DNA of 64,000 bases, taken from Clostridium scatologenes (lineage in GTDB: Bacteria > Bacillota > Clostridia > Clostridiales > Clostridiaceae). Made by a program: the position numbers and the translations under genes. The stretch is taken from assembly GCF_000968375.1 (NCBI RefSeq), contig NZ_CP009933.1, positions 3,410,001 through 3,474,000 of the forward strand, in the 5' to 3' direction. Below the pieces are notes generated by a model. That model was not told the DNA's origin, did no database searches, and was given only the letters and a program-made list of their open reading frames with translations. Below are positions 8,129 through 16,494 of this stretch, in pieces; the first letter of the stretch is position 1, and each line of letters begins with the position of its first letter.

Positions 8129-10876
8129 CTAAATTTCTTCTAAAACTGCATCTACAGCATTAAAGAAATCTTTATAATTTTGATACATTGATATCTTTTG
8201 TGAAGCTAAATCAATATCCTTTTGAATTTCCTCAAGTGAATGTTGAAGGTTTTTTATATCCTTGTTACTTGAATAATTCGGTGTTTCATAGGATGCCTCT
8301 TGAATCTGCTCTTTAATCTTTTCCACATCGTTGTTGTATTTTTGCACTAAATTTCTATAATAATCATATCTATAGTCTGCATAAATATAATTTATTTTTC
8401 CTATTAATTTTTCTTTTTCTATAGGTTTAGATGTAGATAAAAATTGTATTTCTAAATCTTTAACTTTTTTATTCATAGAATCCTTCTTACTCATTTCCTC
8501 TGCATTATAGTTAATGCTATCCAATTGATTTTTAAAGCTATTTATATTTTCTTGAGTTATACCACCTAAAGATATTTCATAAGTAATCCAATCTCTATTT
8601 CTGTAAAGATCTTGCAACTGACCATCATACGTCCCCAAATCATATGCATGATATAATTTTCTATATTTAAGTTTAGTATAATCTCCATAGCTGTACATAC
8701 TTTGGAAATTATAAATCTCATCTTTAATTTGAGTATCAATTGCAGCCTCACTATCATAAGAACTATTACCTATACTTGATGACAAATCAAAATCCTTATA
8801 ATATAAAGATTTTGTAATATCTAATATTGGAGTGTAATCCTGTATTGGATTATCTTCTATATAGAGAGTAGTTAGTTTAGTAAGACTACTAAGTGCAGAC
8901 ACATTATCTATCTTATCATTACTAGCATTTAAATACTTGAGATTAGTTAAATTTTTTAATGGATTTAAATCATCACCATCTATAGAGCTATTATTACTTA
9001 TATCCAAATAAGTTATATTAGTTAATTTTTTTATAAAATCCAAATCTGATATTCCGGTATAACTTAATTTCAATGTATTTAAATTAGTTAATTTTTGTAA
9101 ATCACTCAAACTGTTCACATTATTACCATTTAAATTTAAAGATACTAGACTTGTCATATCTTTAAGATTACTAATATCATTTATTCTATTTCTATTATTA
9201 GAATAATCATTTAAAATACTGTTACTTAAATCTAAAGAAACAATATTATTTAATTTTTTAAAAACATTATCACTAGTCCTATCATATTCTGTTTGATTTG
9301 TGTCCTTATACATATTTCTTGAATGATCAAGATCAGATGAAGATATCTGATTATCACTTAAATTCAGTTCTTTAAGATTTACTAAATTTGAAATATATGA
9401 TACATCCTCTATATTATTATGACTTAAGTTAAGATTTTCAAGTTCATCTAGTCTTACAATAGGACTCAAATTTTTTATTTGATTATAGCTCAAATTCAAA
9501 CTTTTAAGATGAATAAAATTCTCCAAACCTGATATATCTGCTATATTCTGATTAGTAAGATCCAAAGAAGTTATCCCCTTTACATCTGAAAAGTATATAT
9601 TTCTATCTTGAATATTCAATTTATTTCTTATAAGTTTCTCAAAAGATTTATTCTTGAATGTAATTGTATCTGAATCCGATTTCGGAAAACTTATTGCATT
9701 ATCAAAAGCTATATTTCCAAATATTTGACTTACTCTAGTTCCTGGCATTACTCCTTCTCCACCAAGCACTGTAAGGTATTCAGGATTTACAGAATTACTG
9801 CTATAATTAGGAATTTTATTTAAAATAAAATCTTTTACTATCTCCGAATTAGATGAAGCAGAAAGTATTATAGGAGATTTTGTTTTGGCAGCAAGTGCTG
9901 CTCCAGACAATGCATCTGCAAAACCTTCTCCTGAAGCTAAGTACAAATTATTAATACTTAACATATCACCTTTAACAAAATATTGAGCTTGTTTATTATT
10001 ATCATCACTGCTGTCTTTATTTTGTGTGCTTGTACCATTAGACTTTTGTATAAATCTACCTATAGCATTTATGTTTCTATAATACTTATCTTTTCCTTCA
10101 ATTCTTTCTACAGTATTCCCTTCACCTTGGAACTCATCAACTACATTATCAGTTACTATATTACTATCTCCCATTACAAAAACATGGTAATCTCTAAAAG
10201 TTCCTGAACTTGTATTAGTATTACTGCTTGAACTACTATTGCTGGTATTATCATATTCACTATTTCTTATAGTATTTAGGTTTCTTATATATTTTTTTGT
10301 CACATCAGGTACATAATTCTTAGGAACTAAAAGCACAGGAACCCCCATAGCTGCAGCAGCAGGTCCTATAGATAAAGCATCTGCATAATCTTCTCCTGTG
10401 GATACTGTAAGTGCTTCTACTTTACCAAACTTTTCAGCTATTTTTACTGAAGTCTCATATCTATCTGCCCCTGCTAGTCTTTCAGTTTGTATTCCTTGAT
10501 TCTGTAATTGCTTTTCTACAGAACTACTTATAGAACCTTGTCCACCTATTAAAAACACCTTTCCAACATGAAGCTGCTTAATTTCATCCATAACATTTGC
10601 TGGCATAGAATTGCTATAAGTTAAAAGTATCGGAGCATCATACTTTTTAGCAAGAGGAACTGAACTTAAAGCATCTGGATAATTTTCTCCACAAGCAATA
10701 ACTGCATAATAAGAAGATGACCATCCATCTTGTGCTACCTTAATACAAGTATCATATCTATCACTTCCTCCTAATCTTTTCATAGTAGGAAATGATGCTT
10801 GTACTGTACGTGGAAATGCAGTACCTAGAACAAAAGTCAGTATTAAAATTGCTATATTTTTCCTTCTTCTAATCAC
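8129..10876 (-). CDS. CWB2 cell-wall-binding protein with leucine-rich repeats and coiled-coil tail
   Basis: An exported protein of 915 residues. The GTG start at 10876 is chosen because GGAGG lies 7 bases upstream and a signal peptide (MIRRRKNIAILIL..., cleaved after TVQA) follows at once; an upstream ATG at 10921 would place 15 extra residues before it. Three CWB2 repeats span about 30-400; the third is split by a Ser/Asn-rich insertion near residue 210-225. About 410-680 is a run of leucine-rich repeats (LxxLNLSxNxIxx pattern), a protein-binding fold. The last ~130 residues are charged and helical, probably coiled coil. First gene of a two-gene operon. Wall anchoring is known for the family; adhesion or partner binding is inference. 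Confidence 0.85.
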   Translation of the reverse strand: MIRRRKNIAILILTFVLGTAFPRTVQASFPTMKRLGGSDRYDTCIKVAQDGWSSSYYAVIACGENYPDALSSVPLAKKYDAPILLTYSNSMPANVMDEIKQLHVGKVFLIGGQGSISSSVEKQLQNQGIQTERLAGADRYETSVKIAEKFGKVEALTVSTGEDYADALSIGPAAAAMGVPVLLVPKNYVPDVTKKYIRNLNTIRNSEYDNTSNSSSSSNTNTSSGTFRDYHVFVMGDSNIVTDNVVDEFQGEGNTVERIEGKDKYYRNINAIGRFIQKSNGTSTQNKDSSDDNNKQAQYFVKGDMLSINNLYLASGEGFADALSGAALAAKTKSPIILSASSNSEIVKDFILNKIPNYSSNSVNPEYLTVLGGEGVMPGTRVSQIFGNIAFDNAISFPKSDSDTITFKNKSFEKLIRNKLNIQDRNIYFSDVKGITSLDLTNQNIADISGLENFIHLKSLNLSYNQIKNLSPIVRLDELENLNLSHNNIEDVSYISNLVNLKELNLSDNQISSSDLDHSRNMYKDTNQTEYDRTSDNVFKKLNNIVSLDLSNSILNDYSNNRNRINDISNLKDMTSLVSLNLNGNNVNSLSDLQKLTNLNTLKLSYTGISDLDFIKKLTNITYLDISNNSSIDGDDLNPLKNLTNLKYLNASNDKIDNVSALSSLTKLTTLYIEDNPIQDYTPILDITKSLYYKDFDLSSSIGNSSYDSEAAIDTQIKDEIYNFQSMYSYGDYTKLKYRKLYHAYDLGTYDGQLQDLYRNRDWITYEISLGGITQENINSFKNQLDSINYNAEEMSKKDSMNKKVKDLEIQFLSTSKPIEKEKLIGKINYIYADYRYDYYRNLVQKYNNDVEKIKEQIQEASYETPNYSSNKDIKNLQHSLEEIQKDIDLASQKISMYQNYKDFFNAVDAVLEEI

Positions 10877-10936
10877 TTTTTTTCCTCCAAATGTAAAATA
10901 TAAGTTTATATCAAAAAACATACTTTATTTATATTA

Positions 10937-10963
10937 TTATCGAACAATGTTTAATTATCCTTA
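10937..10963 (-). promoter_or_regulatory. near-match sigma-28 promoter before the CWB2 operon
   Basis: On the minus strand it reads TAAG-N15-TTCGATAA, about 60 bases before the GTG start. Compared with the other sites here the spacing and CGATAA are exact but the -35 has G for the last A. It may place the surface operon in the motility regulon. Confidence 0.35.
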
Positions 10964-10985
10964 ATCACTATTTAGAGGATAATTA
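10952..10985 (-). repeat. inverted repeat overlapping the vegetative -10 element
   Basis: TAATTATCC and GGATAATTA form a perfect 9-bp inverted repeat with a 16-base gap. It starts inside the -10 box and covers the expected transcription start, the position of a repressor operator. No regulator can be named. Confidence 0.4.
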
Positions 10986-11010
10986 TACCACATATTACAA
11001 AATTCATCAA
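10982..11010 (-). promoter_or_regulatory. vegetative (sigma-A type) promoter of the CWB2 operon
   Basis: TTGATG, a 17-base spacer and TATAAT with an extended TG element (TGGTATAAT) read toward the CWB2 gene. The -35 box sits right after the terminator of the preceding gene, which fits a new transcription unit. Confidence 0.6.
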
Positions 11011-11012
11011 AA

Positions 11013-11050
11013 AAATCTAGGAATATGCACAAGCATTTTATCCTAGATTT
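11013..11050 (-). terminator. rho-independent terminator of the 112-residue gene
   Basis: Perfect 10-bp stem AAATCTAGGA / TCCTAGATTT with an 18-base loop, followed on the minus strand by a T run. It lies 13 bases after the stop codon. Confidence 0.8.
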
Positions 11051-11062
11051 AAAACTTTTTAT

Positions 11063-11401
11063 TTAAAACATCTTAGTCTCATAAGGTTCTATTTTAACAT
11101 ACACTTCAAACATTTCCAAAGCTTGCTTTTCAGTTATCTGCCTATTTACCAGTTTTCTGTGTAAAATATACAGATTAGCATTCATATCTGGATCAGTAGT
11201 TTTTGTTTCTTTCATTTTCTTCAGTATTCTCTCCTCAAGAGATAGACTATTTATACTTAACTCTTCCTCTAAAAGATTAAATAATCTTTCTGCTTCCTTT
11301 TTTATAATCTTATCTTTAGTTGTCATTTTTATAGTGCTTAAACCATTCCTTACCTTTTCTAGAAGCTGTCTATCTATGTATATTTTTCCTTCATTATTCA
11401 A
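11063..11401 (-). CDS. 112-residue helical protein of unknown function
   Basis: I do not recognise the family. The product is charged and predicted helical, without signal peptide, membrane segment or cysteines. The start is TTG (MNNEGKIYID), with AAAGGTGG 9 bases upstream; no ATG is suitably placed. It is monocistronic, with its own terminator. A well-formed sigma-28 type promoter lies 288 bases upstream on the same strand, which would make it a motility-regulon gene with a long leader. That link is inference. Confidence 0.65.
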   Translation of the reverse strand: MNNEGKIYIDRQLLEKVRNGLSTIKMTTKDKIIKKEAERLFNLLEEELSINSLSLEERILKKMKETKTTDPDMNANLYILHRKLVNRQITEKQALEMFEVYVKIEPYETKMF

Positions 11402-11766
11402 ATTGCATTACCACCTTTATATTCTTAACTTAGTATATAATAGTAAATTTTATTAACTTTATTTTATCAACTAATTTACCTCTATGTCAATTGAATATGT
11501 CAATTAAATATAATTTATTTAATAAAAATTTTATTTATTTTTAACAATATATATACATTGTTGGGTAATATTCAATAATTTTACACAAAACATGTAAAAT
11601 GTGTAGGCATATAAGAACAAATGAAATTCTTAACAGTTATACACCATAGTTATTTAAATATATGTAATTGTCAAAAATATATTTTCATAATATCGCCTTG
11701 TTGTGATTAATATTTACATGTATGGTTATAATTTCCTATGAGAAAATTAATAGGGAGGTCTATAAA
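11402..11766. other. divergent intergenic region with several inverted repeats
   Basis: This 365-base AT-rich region separates the leftward 112-residue gene and rightward ssb. It holds AACAAT-N8-ATTGTT at 11543-11562 and ACACA-N12-TGTGT around an ACATGT core at 11582-11603, both operator-like. The sigma-28 type site at 11690-11716 reads leftward. A TATAAT at 11727-11732 reads rightward toward ssb. No open reading frame of substance is seen. Confidence 0.5.
11690..11716 (-). promoter_or_regulatory. sigma-28 type promoter reading toward the 112-residue gene
   Basis: The minus strand reads TAAA-N15-GGCGATAT, matching the TAAA-N15-GCCGATAA sigma-28 pattern with exact spacing. The nearest downstream gene starts 288 bases away, so the leader is long or a small RNA is made. 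Confidence 0.5.
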
Positions 11767-12099
11767 TTGAATAAAGTAATGCTTATAGGAAGACTCACTA
11801 GAGATTCTAAAATTATAAAATTGCAAAATAGCTCAAGAGGTGCTGTAAAATTCACATTAGCTGTGAATAGAAGTTTTGCCAAGGATAAAGAAAACAATGC
11901 AGACTTCATTGATATAGCATATTGGAGTGATCATCCTGATAAAATGTACTCATACCTCACTAAGGGCAAATTAGTAGGGATAAGTGGAAAAATAGCTAGT
12001 GGAAGTTATACTGATAATAACAATGAAAAAAAATACTTCACTATGGTTCAAGCGGATACAATTAGGTTCTTAGAAAGTAAAAAAGATAAGGCTATGTAG
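11767..12099 (+). CDS. ssb: single-stranded DNA-binding protein, short form without acidic tail
   Basis: A 110-residue OB-fold protein that coats single-stranded DNA. MLIGRLTRDSKI near the N-terminus, FTLAVNR, ADFIDIAYW and LVGISGKI are typical SSB segments. The start is TTG at 11767, with AGGGAGG 8 bases upstream; the earlier ATG at 11722 overlaps a probable -10 box and is rejected. The protein ends in FLESKKDKAM and lacks the acidic DDDIPF-like tip with which housekeeping SSBs recruit partner proteins. It is therefore probably an accessory paralogue rather than the replication SSB. Only rightward gene in the window besides the transposase. Confidence 0.85.
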   Translation: MNKVMLIGRLTRDSKIIKLQNSSRGAVKFTLAVNRSFAKDKENNADFIDIAYWSDHPDKMYSYLTKGKLVGISGKIASGSYTDNNNEKKYFTMVQADTIRFLESKKDKAM

Positions 12100-12116
12100 A
12101 AGATAAGGTGAATTTT

Positions 12117-12148
12117 GGGAGCATCCTTAAATTTTTGAGAATGCTCCC
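12117..12148 (+). terminator. hairpin after ssb
   Basis: GGGAGCAT pairs with ATGCTCCC and the stem continues inward with one mismatch. It begins 17 bases after the ssb stop. There is no clear T run after it, so termination strength is uncertain. Confidence 0.5.
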
Positions 12149-12215
12149 TAATACGCTTTCCATACTACCTAGGTATATTTAACTGTCGTAAAGTCAATAT
12201 ATAAATTTGGTCAAT

Positions 12216-13292
12216 CTAATTTAACTGTGCTTTAATTCTTTTTAAGGCTGGTTCATATTCTCCACACATTCTATAATATTGTAAAGCCTTATCTTTAACA
12301 CCAAGTACATCATAAATGACACCTATATTGTAATATGCCGAAAAGCTAGTAACGCCCTCCACCTTTCCATACGGAAATTTTGTACAATGTAAGAATTTTG
12401 ATACTGCTTTTTCAAACATGGCATTATTCATATATATTAATCCCATAATAAATTGGAAATCTGGATTATTTTCATAAATTTCTGAAGTATTTTCAATAAT
12501 TAAAGCATCAGAATATCTTCCAGAATTAATTAAAGAATATCCATAAGTTTCTACAAGATCTGATACATATTCTAAGTAATAGTCTATGTCAAAAGTTAAT
12601 GCCTTTTCAAAATATAGTGAGGCAGTTTTATAATCTTTTAACATATAATAAGATTTTCCCAATTGATAATAAAGATATGGATCTTCAGAATTTAAGCTTA
12701 TAGCAGACTTTAACATATCAATATTTCTTTTAATCTTGTTACTTCTACTTAGAACTTCTTTTGTATACCCTATATGATCTGCTGTTATATCCAATTTTTC
12801 TGTTTCATAATTCTGTTTATCTCTAGAAGTTATTTGTTCATGTATTATTCCATCATAATAGAAATAATTTTTGTTAAAAAGCCTATTAACCCATTCTGTA
12901 TATTTCTTGCTTTCAAAGGAATCCTCCATTATATTTATCCTTTTTATTCTTCCAACCTTATTCTTATTTAAAGGATTATTAATAAACTGATCTACAGAAT
13001 ATCTAAAGAAATCATTAACAATTTCATCTGCATCCAGCACTAATATCCATTCACCTGCCGCCTTTGATATAGAATAATTCCTAGCTTTTGAAAAATCGTT
13101 ACACCATTTAAAATCATACACCTTATCTGTAAATTCTAATGCTATATCCTTTGTATCATCTATGGATCCTGTATCCACAATGATTATTTCATCTACAAAT
13201 GAAGCTACCTTAGAAAGGCACTTTTTTAAGCTTTTTTCTTCATTTTTAACTATCATACATAAACTTAAAATACTTTTTTTACCAATTTCCAT
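12216..13292 (-). CDS. family 2 glycosyltransferase with C-terminal TPR repeats
   Basis: A 358-residue cytoplasmic glycosyltransferase. Residues of about 8-100 are a GT2 GT-A domain: SLCMIVKNEE at the start, VDTGSIDDT, then the metal/nucleotide-sugar motif LDADE near residue 95. From about 195 to the end come tetratricopeptide-like units (YYQLGKSYYMLKDYKTA, then FIMGLIYMNN). This architecture is common for protein or glycan glycosyltransferases of Firmicutes. Its position between small motility genes suggests a part in flagellar or surface glycosylation, but sugar and acceptor are unknown. GAGGAG precedes the ATG. Confidence 0.8.
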   Translation of the reverse strand: MEIGKKSILSLCMIVKNEEKSLKKCLSKVASFVDEIIIVDTGSIDDTKDIALEFTDKVYDFKWCNDFSKARNYSISKAAGEWILVLDADEIVNDFFRYSVDQFINNPLNKNKVGRIKRINIMEDSFESKKYTEWVNRLFNKNYFYYDGIIHEQITSRDKQNYETEKLDITADHIGYTKEVLSRSNKIKRNIDMLKSAISLNSEDPYLYYQLGKSYYMLKDYKTASLYFEKALTFDIDYYLEYVSDLVETYGYSLINSGRYSDALIIENTSEIYENNPDFQFIMGLIYMNNAMFEKAVSKFLHCTKFPYGKVEGVTSFSAYYNIGVIYDVLGVKDKALQYYRMCGEYEPALKRIKAQLN

Positions 13293-13487
13293 ATTTCTCC
13301 TCTACCTATTATTGCAAAATCAATCTCTTTAACAATAAACCTGCAATATATTCTTTTCCCCATTTCCTACCTTAACATTTATTTCGTCCACTTTTTCCAA
13401 TTCAACATTAGACTTTCTGAAAAATATTCTTTAATCCATAAAAATACTGCTAATTTTCCAACTTTATTTATCGATATTTCAAAGAAA

Positions 13488-13527
13488 ATGAGCACCAGCA
13501 GCTATTATTCTAGCCACTAATGCTCAT
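13488..13527 (-). terminator. terminator of the YjfB-family gene
   Basis: The arms form a 17-bp stem with a GAATAA loop when read as minus-strand RNA, using several G-U pairs; the same positions would be A-C mismatches in plus-strand RNA, so the hairpin belongs to leftward transcription. TTTCTTT follows. It starts 21 bases after the stop codon. Confidence 0.75.
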
Positions 13528-13547
13528 GATCATCTTGTGTTGGCACA

Positions 13548-13727
13548 CTATGCACTTACATCTAAGCTACTTCCTAAACTTGGATCTACTGCAAAATTGC
13601 CCATCATCTGTGTCATCTGAGCTGCACTTTGATTTTCTGTGTTCATAGCCATTTTCATAACTGAAATATTAGCCTGATTCATAACATTCATCTGACTCAT
13701 TACTATTGATGTTGCTGCTATATCCAT
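13548..13727 (-). CDS. YjfB-family putative motility protein
   Basis: A 59-residue protein of the YjfB family (PF14070, putative motility protein). The N-terminus MDIAATSIVMSQ and methionine-rich helix are typical of the family, whose Bacillus member is in the motility regulon. Function is not known. The ATG at 13727 is chosen because AGGAAGG lies 9 bases upstream; the GTG three codons earlier overlaps that site. It follows the 107-residue gene and is probably co-transcribed from the sigma-28 type promoter before it. Confidence 0.8.
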   Translation of the reverse strand: MDIAATSIVMSQMNVMNQANISVMKMAMNTENQSAAQMTQMMGNFAVDPSLGSSLDVSA

Positions 13728-13811
13728 AACACACACCCTTCCTTATCTTATATAATATTAATAGTTTCTCTTATTTTATGTAAAAATTAATATACTACTA
13801 AATAACTTCTT

Positions 13812-14135
13812 CTAATCCTCATTATTACTTTCCACATTAATTTCTGAAATTAGATTTTTAAGTTGTTGCAAATTTAACTTTATTAAAATATCATTATTCT
13901 TTTCATAAGCAACAATAACCTTTTCTACTCTACTGTTTATTTCATGAATTAAAGAATTATTTACTCCATATATATTTTCTATAATAACATATACTTCATC
14001 AATATCATTTAAAATTTCATTTAAAATAATAGCAGAATCTTTAATCTTACGTTGATTTACCTTTTTAATAACTTCATTTAACTTTTGATTTATTTTGCTT
14101 AACTTATCTTTCAAAACTACAGCTTCATTATCCAT
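13812..14135 (-). CDS. 107-residue helical protein, putative motility-regulon member
   Basis: The family is not recognised. The sequence is a long amphipathic helix pattern rich in Ile, Asn, Lys and Glu, without signal peptide or membrane segment, resembling small export chaperones in character but not in any motif. GAGGG lies 6 bases before the ATG. A sigma-28 type promoter lies 87 bases upstream and the YjfB gene follows within 85 bases. A role in flagellar function is therefore inferred from regulation and neighbours only. Confidence 0.7.
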   Translation of the reverse strand: MDNEAVVLKDKLSKINQKLNEVIKKVNQRKIKDSAIILNEILNDIDEVYVIIENIYGVNNSLIHEINSRVEKVIVAYEKNNDILIKLNLQQLKNLISEINVESNNED

Positions 14136-14222
14136 TTTTAACCCTCGAAGAATACATTTAAAATAATTAATCGTTAAGATATTCTCTGTCTTTCCATTTA
14201 AATAATATTTTAGTTATTAATT

Positions 14223-14249
14223 ATATCGTAAGTTATTATTGATAGTTTA
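14223..14249 (-). promoter_or_regulatory. sigma-28 promoter of the 107-residue gene and yjfB-like gene
   Basis: Minus strand reads TAAA-N15-TACGATAT, with the exact 15-base spacing of the other sites in this window, 87 bases before the ATG. Confidence 0.65.
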
Positions 14250-14369
14250 TAGACAAGTATACAAACTTTAGATTTATTCCTTTTTTATACAATGAAATTT
14301 AGCTTTTATAGCTTTATTTTTATCTATATACATTTAATACATCTCACTTCTTATGGAGAATTTTTTATA

Positions 14370-15377
14370 TTACTTAAGCAACTTTGTATCCTTTATCCAT
14401 TGTTCTGTTTCTTCTATTCCCTGTTCTAAAGTATATTTCGGTTTCCAACTTATAAGTTTCTCCGCCTTACTATAATTACATTTAAGCTTCATAATTTCAC
14501 TTTGCGGATGGATATGTTTTACATGATTTACTTTAACCCTATCCTTTGTAATAATTTCAGCCAATCCATTTATTGTGACATCTCTTCCAGTTCCAGCATT
14601 TACTATATTACCATTCACATTTTGTGAATATCCAGCCATAACTACAAATCTTGCACAATCTTTAACATAAAGAAGGTCCCTTGTCTGCTCACCAGAACCG
14701 TATATATTAATATCTCTACCACGTATTGAATTATTTATAAATATAGCTACAACTCCACCTTCTCCACCAGTTTTCTGGAAAGGTCCATAAGTATTAAAAG
14801 GTCTTATAACTACAGTTGGAAGCTTATATGCATTGTAATATGAAAGCACCATATTTTCTGCTGCTATCTTACTTCCACCATAAGGTGATACTGGTTTTAC
14901 TGGATGATTTTCATCAATACCCTTTTCATTTGCTACATCATAAACCATACAAGTACTCATAAATACAACTTTGCATGGATATGTATCTTCTTCTGAATCT
15001 AAAACCCATCCATCTCCGTCCATTGTTCCATTTTTACCAAACATTTGACTTTTAGTCTTTTCAAGTATATTAAAAGTACCTACTGTATCATTGAAAAAAG
15101 TTGTTCTTGGATCATCAATGCTATCCTGAACATTTATAGATGCTGCTAAATGATAAACTATATCAAACTTTTCTTTGAAAACCTCATCCAATATATTTTC
15201 ATCTTTTATATCACCTTTTATAAATTTAAAATTTTTGAATAATTGAAATTCTTTTATATTTTCAATTCTTCCATTAGATAAGTTATCTAGTGCTATAACT
15301 TTATGTCCATCTTCTAATAGACTCTTAACTACCCAACGTCCTATAAATCCTGCTCCTCCAGTTACTAATACATTCAT
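14370..15377 (-). CDS. NAD-dependent sugar epimerase/dehydratase (extended SDR)
   Basis: A 335-residue nucleotide-sugar short-chain dehydrogenase/reductase. The NAD-binding GGAGFIG is at residues 7-13, the catalytic tyrosine and lysine are in SPYGGSK, and VIRPFNTYGP marks the sugar-binding half. The family includes UDP-glucose 4-epimerases and GDP- or UDP-sugar 4,6-dehydratases; the exact reaction cannot be read from sequence. It is the last gene of the pseB-pseG unit, 46 bases after pseG, so it probably makes or modifies a nucleotide sugar for flagellin glycosylation. AAAGGAG precedes the ATG. Confidence 0.85.
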   Translation of the reverse strand: MNVLVTGGAGFIGRWVVKSLLEDGHKVIALDNLSNGRIENIKEFQLFKNFKFIKGDIKDENILDEVFKEKFDIVYHLAASINVQDSIDDPRTTFFNDTVGTFNILEKTKSQMFGKNGTMDGDGWVLDSEEDTYPCKVVFMSTCMVYDVANEKGIDENHPVKPVSPYGGSKIAAENMVLSYYNAYKLPTVVIRPFNTYGPFQKTGGEGGVVAIFINNSIRGRDINIYGSGEQTRDLLYVKDCARFVVMAGYSQNVNGNIVNAGTGRDVTINGLAEIITKDRVKVNHVKHIHPQSEIMKLKCNYSKAEKLISWKPKYTLEQGIEETEQWIKDTKLLK

Positions 15378-15423
15378 GATTTGTCTCCTTTCACTATCAA
15401 TTATCTTAGTTAAAATTAATGCA

Positions 15424-16461
15424 TCAACAACAACTTAATCCTATTATGTTTGAAATTCTTTCTGCTCCTCTTCCATCCACAAGTGCAGCTGCTTCTTTGC
15501 TAATCTTATTTCTTCTTTGATAATCCTCTGCCAAACTCTTAAGAGAGTTTATAAAATAATCTTTACTTATTTTATAATGCCACCCTAAATTCTCTATAAT
15601 CTTCATTTCCTTTAACTTTCTACCAATACCCATCTGATTATCAGCGATAATTATTCCTATTGTTGGAACACCACAAGCACATAATTCGTATAAAGTACTT
15701 CCACAAGCAGAAATTGCCATATCACACTTTTTCATTATACTGCACATATCAGCATTGTAATAAAGCTTTATACTATCACTTTCAAAGCATTTTAAAGTTT
15801 CAATATTGTTAAAAGAAGGACCTATTACAACATGAAAATTATACTCCAATGTTTTAACCCACGTCAAAATTTTATCTGTAACATGATATGGATCTGCCCC
15901 TCCTACAGTTAGCATTATATCTCTAACTCTTATTTTTACTTCCTTAGTTGGTAAACTTCTAAACTCTTCTCTAAGCATTACATATTCTAAACCAAGCATT
16001 AATTTAGTATTACTATTACATTTATATAAAAAATCTTTGGCATCTACATTTTGGTTTAATAAAAAATCTACATTAAAATAATATGAATTAATATCATCTA
16101 TATACATAGTCTTCTTAAACATATGTTTAGTTGCATTAAAATAATTTTCGTCTACATCATAGCTATCTGTAATTAAAATATCTGATGAAATTTTTTCCAT
16201 ATCTTCAATGAGATAATTTTCTCTTATGAAACAAACCTTAATTCCTTCACCTATTATTTTCTCTATACCTTTTCTATATCTATCTGATATATTATCCTTT
16301 ATGGCTTTATTATAATTCACACTATAAAAATTTTTATTATCCATCCTGCATATATAAAAAACTTCATTAATTTTAGCAAGTTCTTTTGCCAAAACTAATG
16401 TCCGCATAACATGCCCCATTCCTATCTTGCTTCCACCATCAGCACGAATAGCTATTTTCAC
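15424..16461 (-). CDS. pseG: PseG-type UDP-2,4-diacetamido-trideoxyhexose hydrolase
   Basis: A 345-residue GT-B-fold hydrolase. PseG removes UDP from UDP-2,4-diacetamido-2,4,6-trideoxy-altropyranose, the fourth step of pseudaminic acid synthesis. The N-terminus RADGGSKIGMGHVMR is the family signature and contains the catalytic histidine; ISACGSTLYELCACGVPTI is the nucleotide-binding C-terminal half. The start is GTG with GGATGTGG just upstream. It sits between pseB and an epimerase in one operon. A legionaminate-type substrate is also possible. Confidence 0.85.
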   Translation of the reverse strand: MKIAIRADGGSKIGMGHVMRTLVLAKELAKINEVFYICRMDNKNFYSVNYNKAIKDNISDRYRKGIEKIIGEGIKVCFIRENYLIEDMEKISSDILITDSYDVDENYFNATKHMFKKTMYIDDINSYYFNVDFLLNQNVDAKDFLYKCNSNTKLMLGLEYVMLREEFRSLPTKEVKIRVRDIMLTVGGADPYHVTDKILTWVKTLEYNFHVVIGPSFNNIETLKCFESDSIKLYYNADMCSIMKKCDMAISACGSTLYELCACGVPTIGIIIADNQMGIGRKLKEMKIIENLGWHYKISKDYFINSLKSLAEDYQRRNKISKEAAALVDGRGAERISNIIGLSCC

Positions 16462-16494
16462 AAAACCACATCCTTACTCTATTTTGCTTAAAAA

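Noticed and set aside
11722..11766. ATG start of ssb at 11722
   Set aside because: It overlaps a TATAAT box, has no ribosome site, and adds 15 residues before the SSB fold; the TTG at 11767 has AGGGAGG.
13471..13500. Sigma-28-like TTATCGAT at 13470
   Set aside because: No TTTA at the required 15-base distance, and it lies in the terminator region of the YjfB gene.
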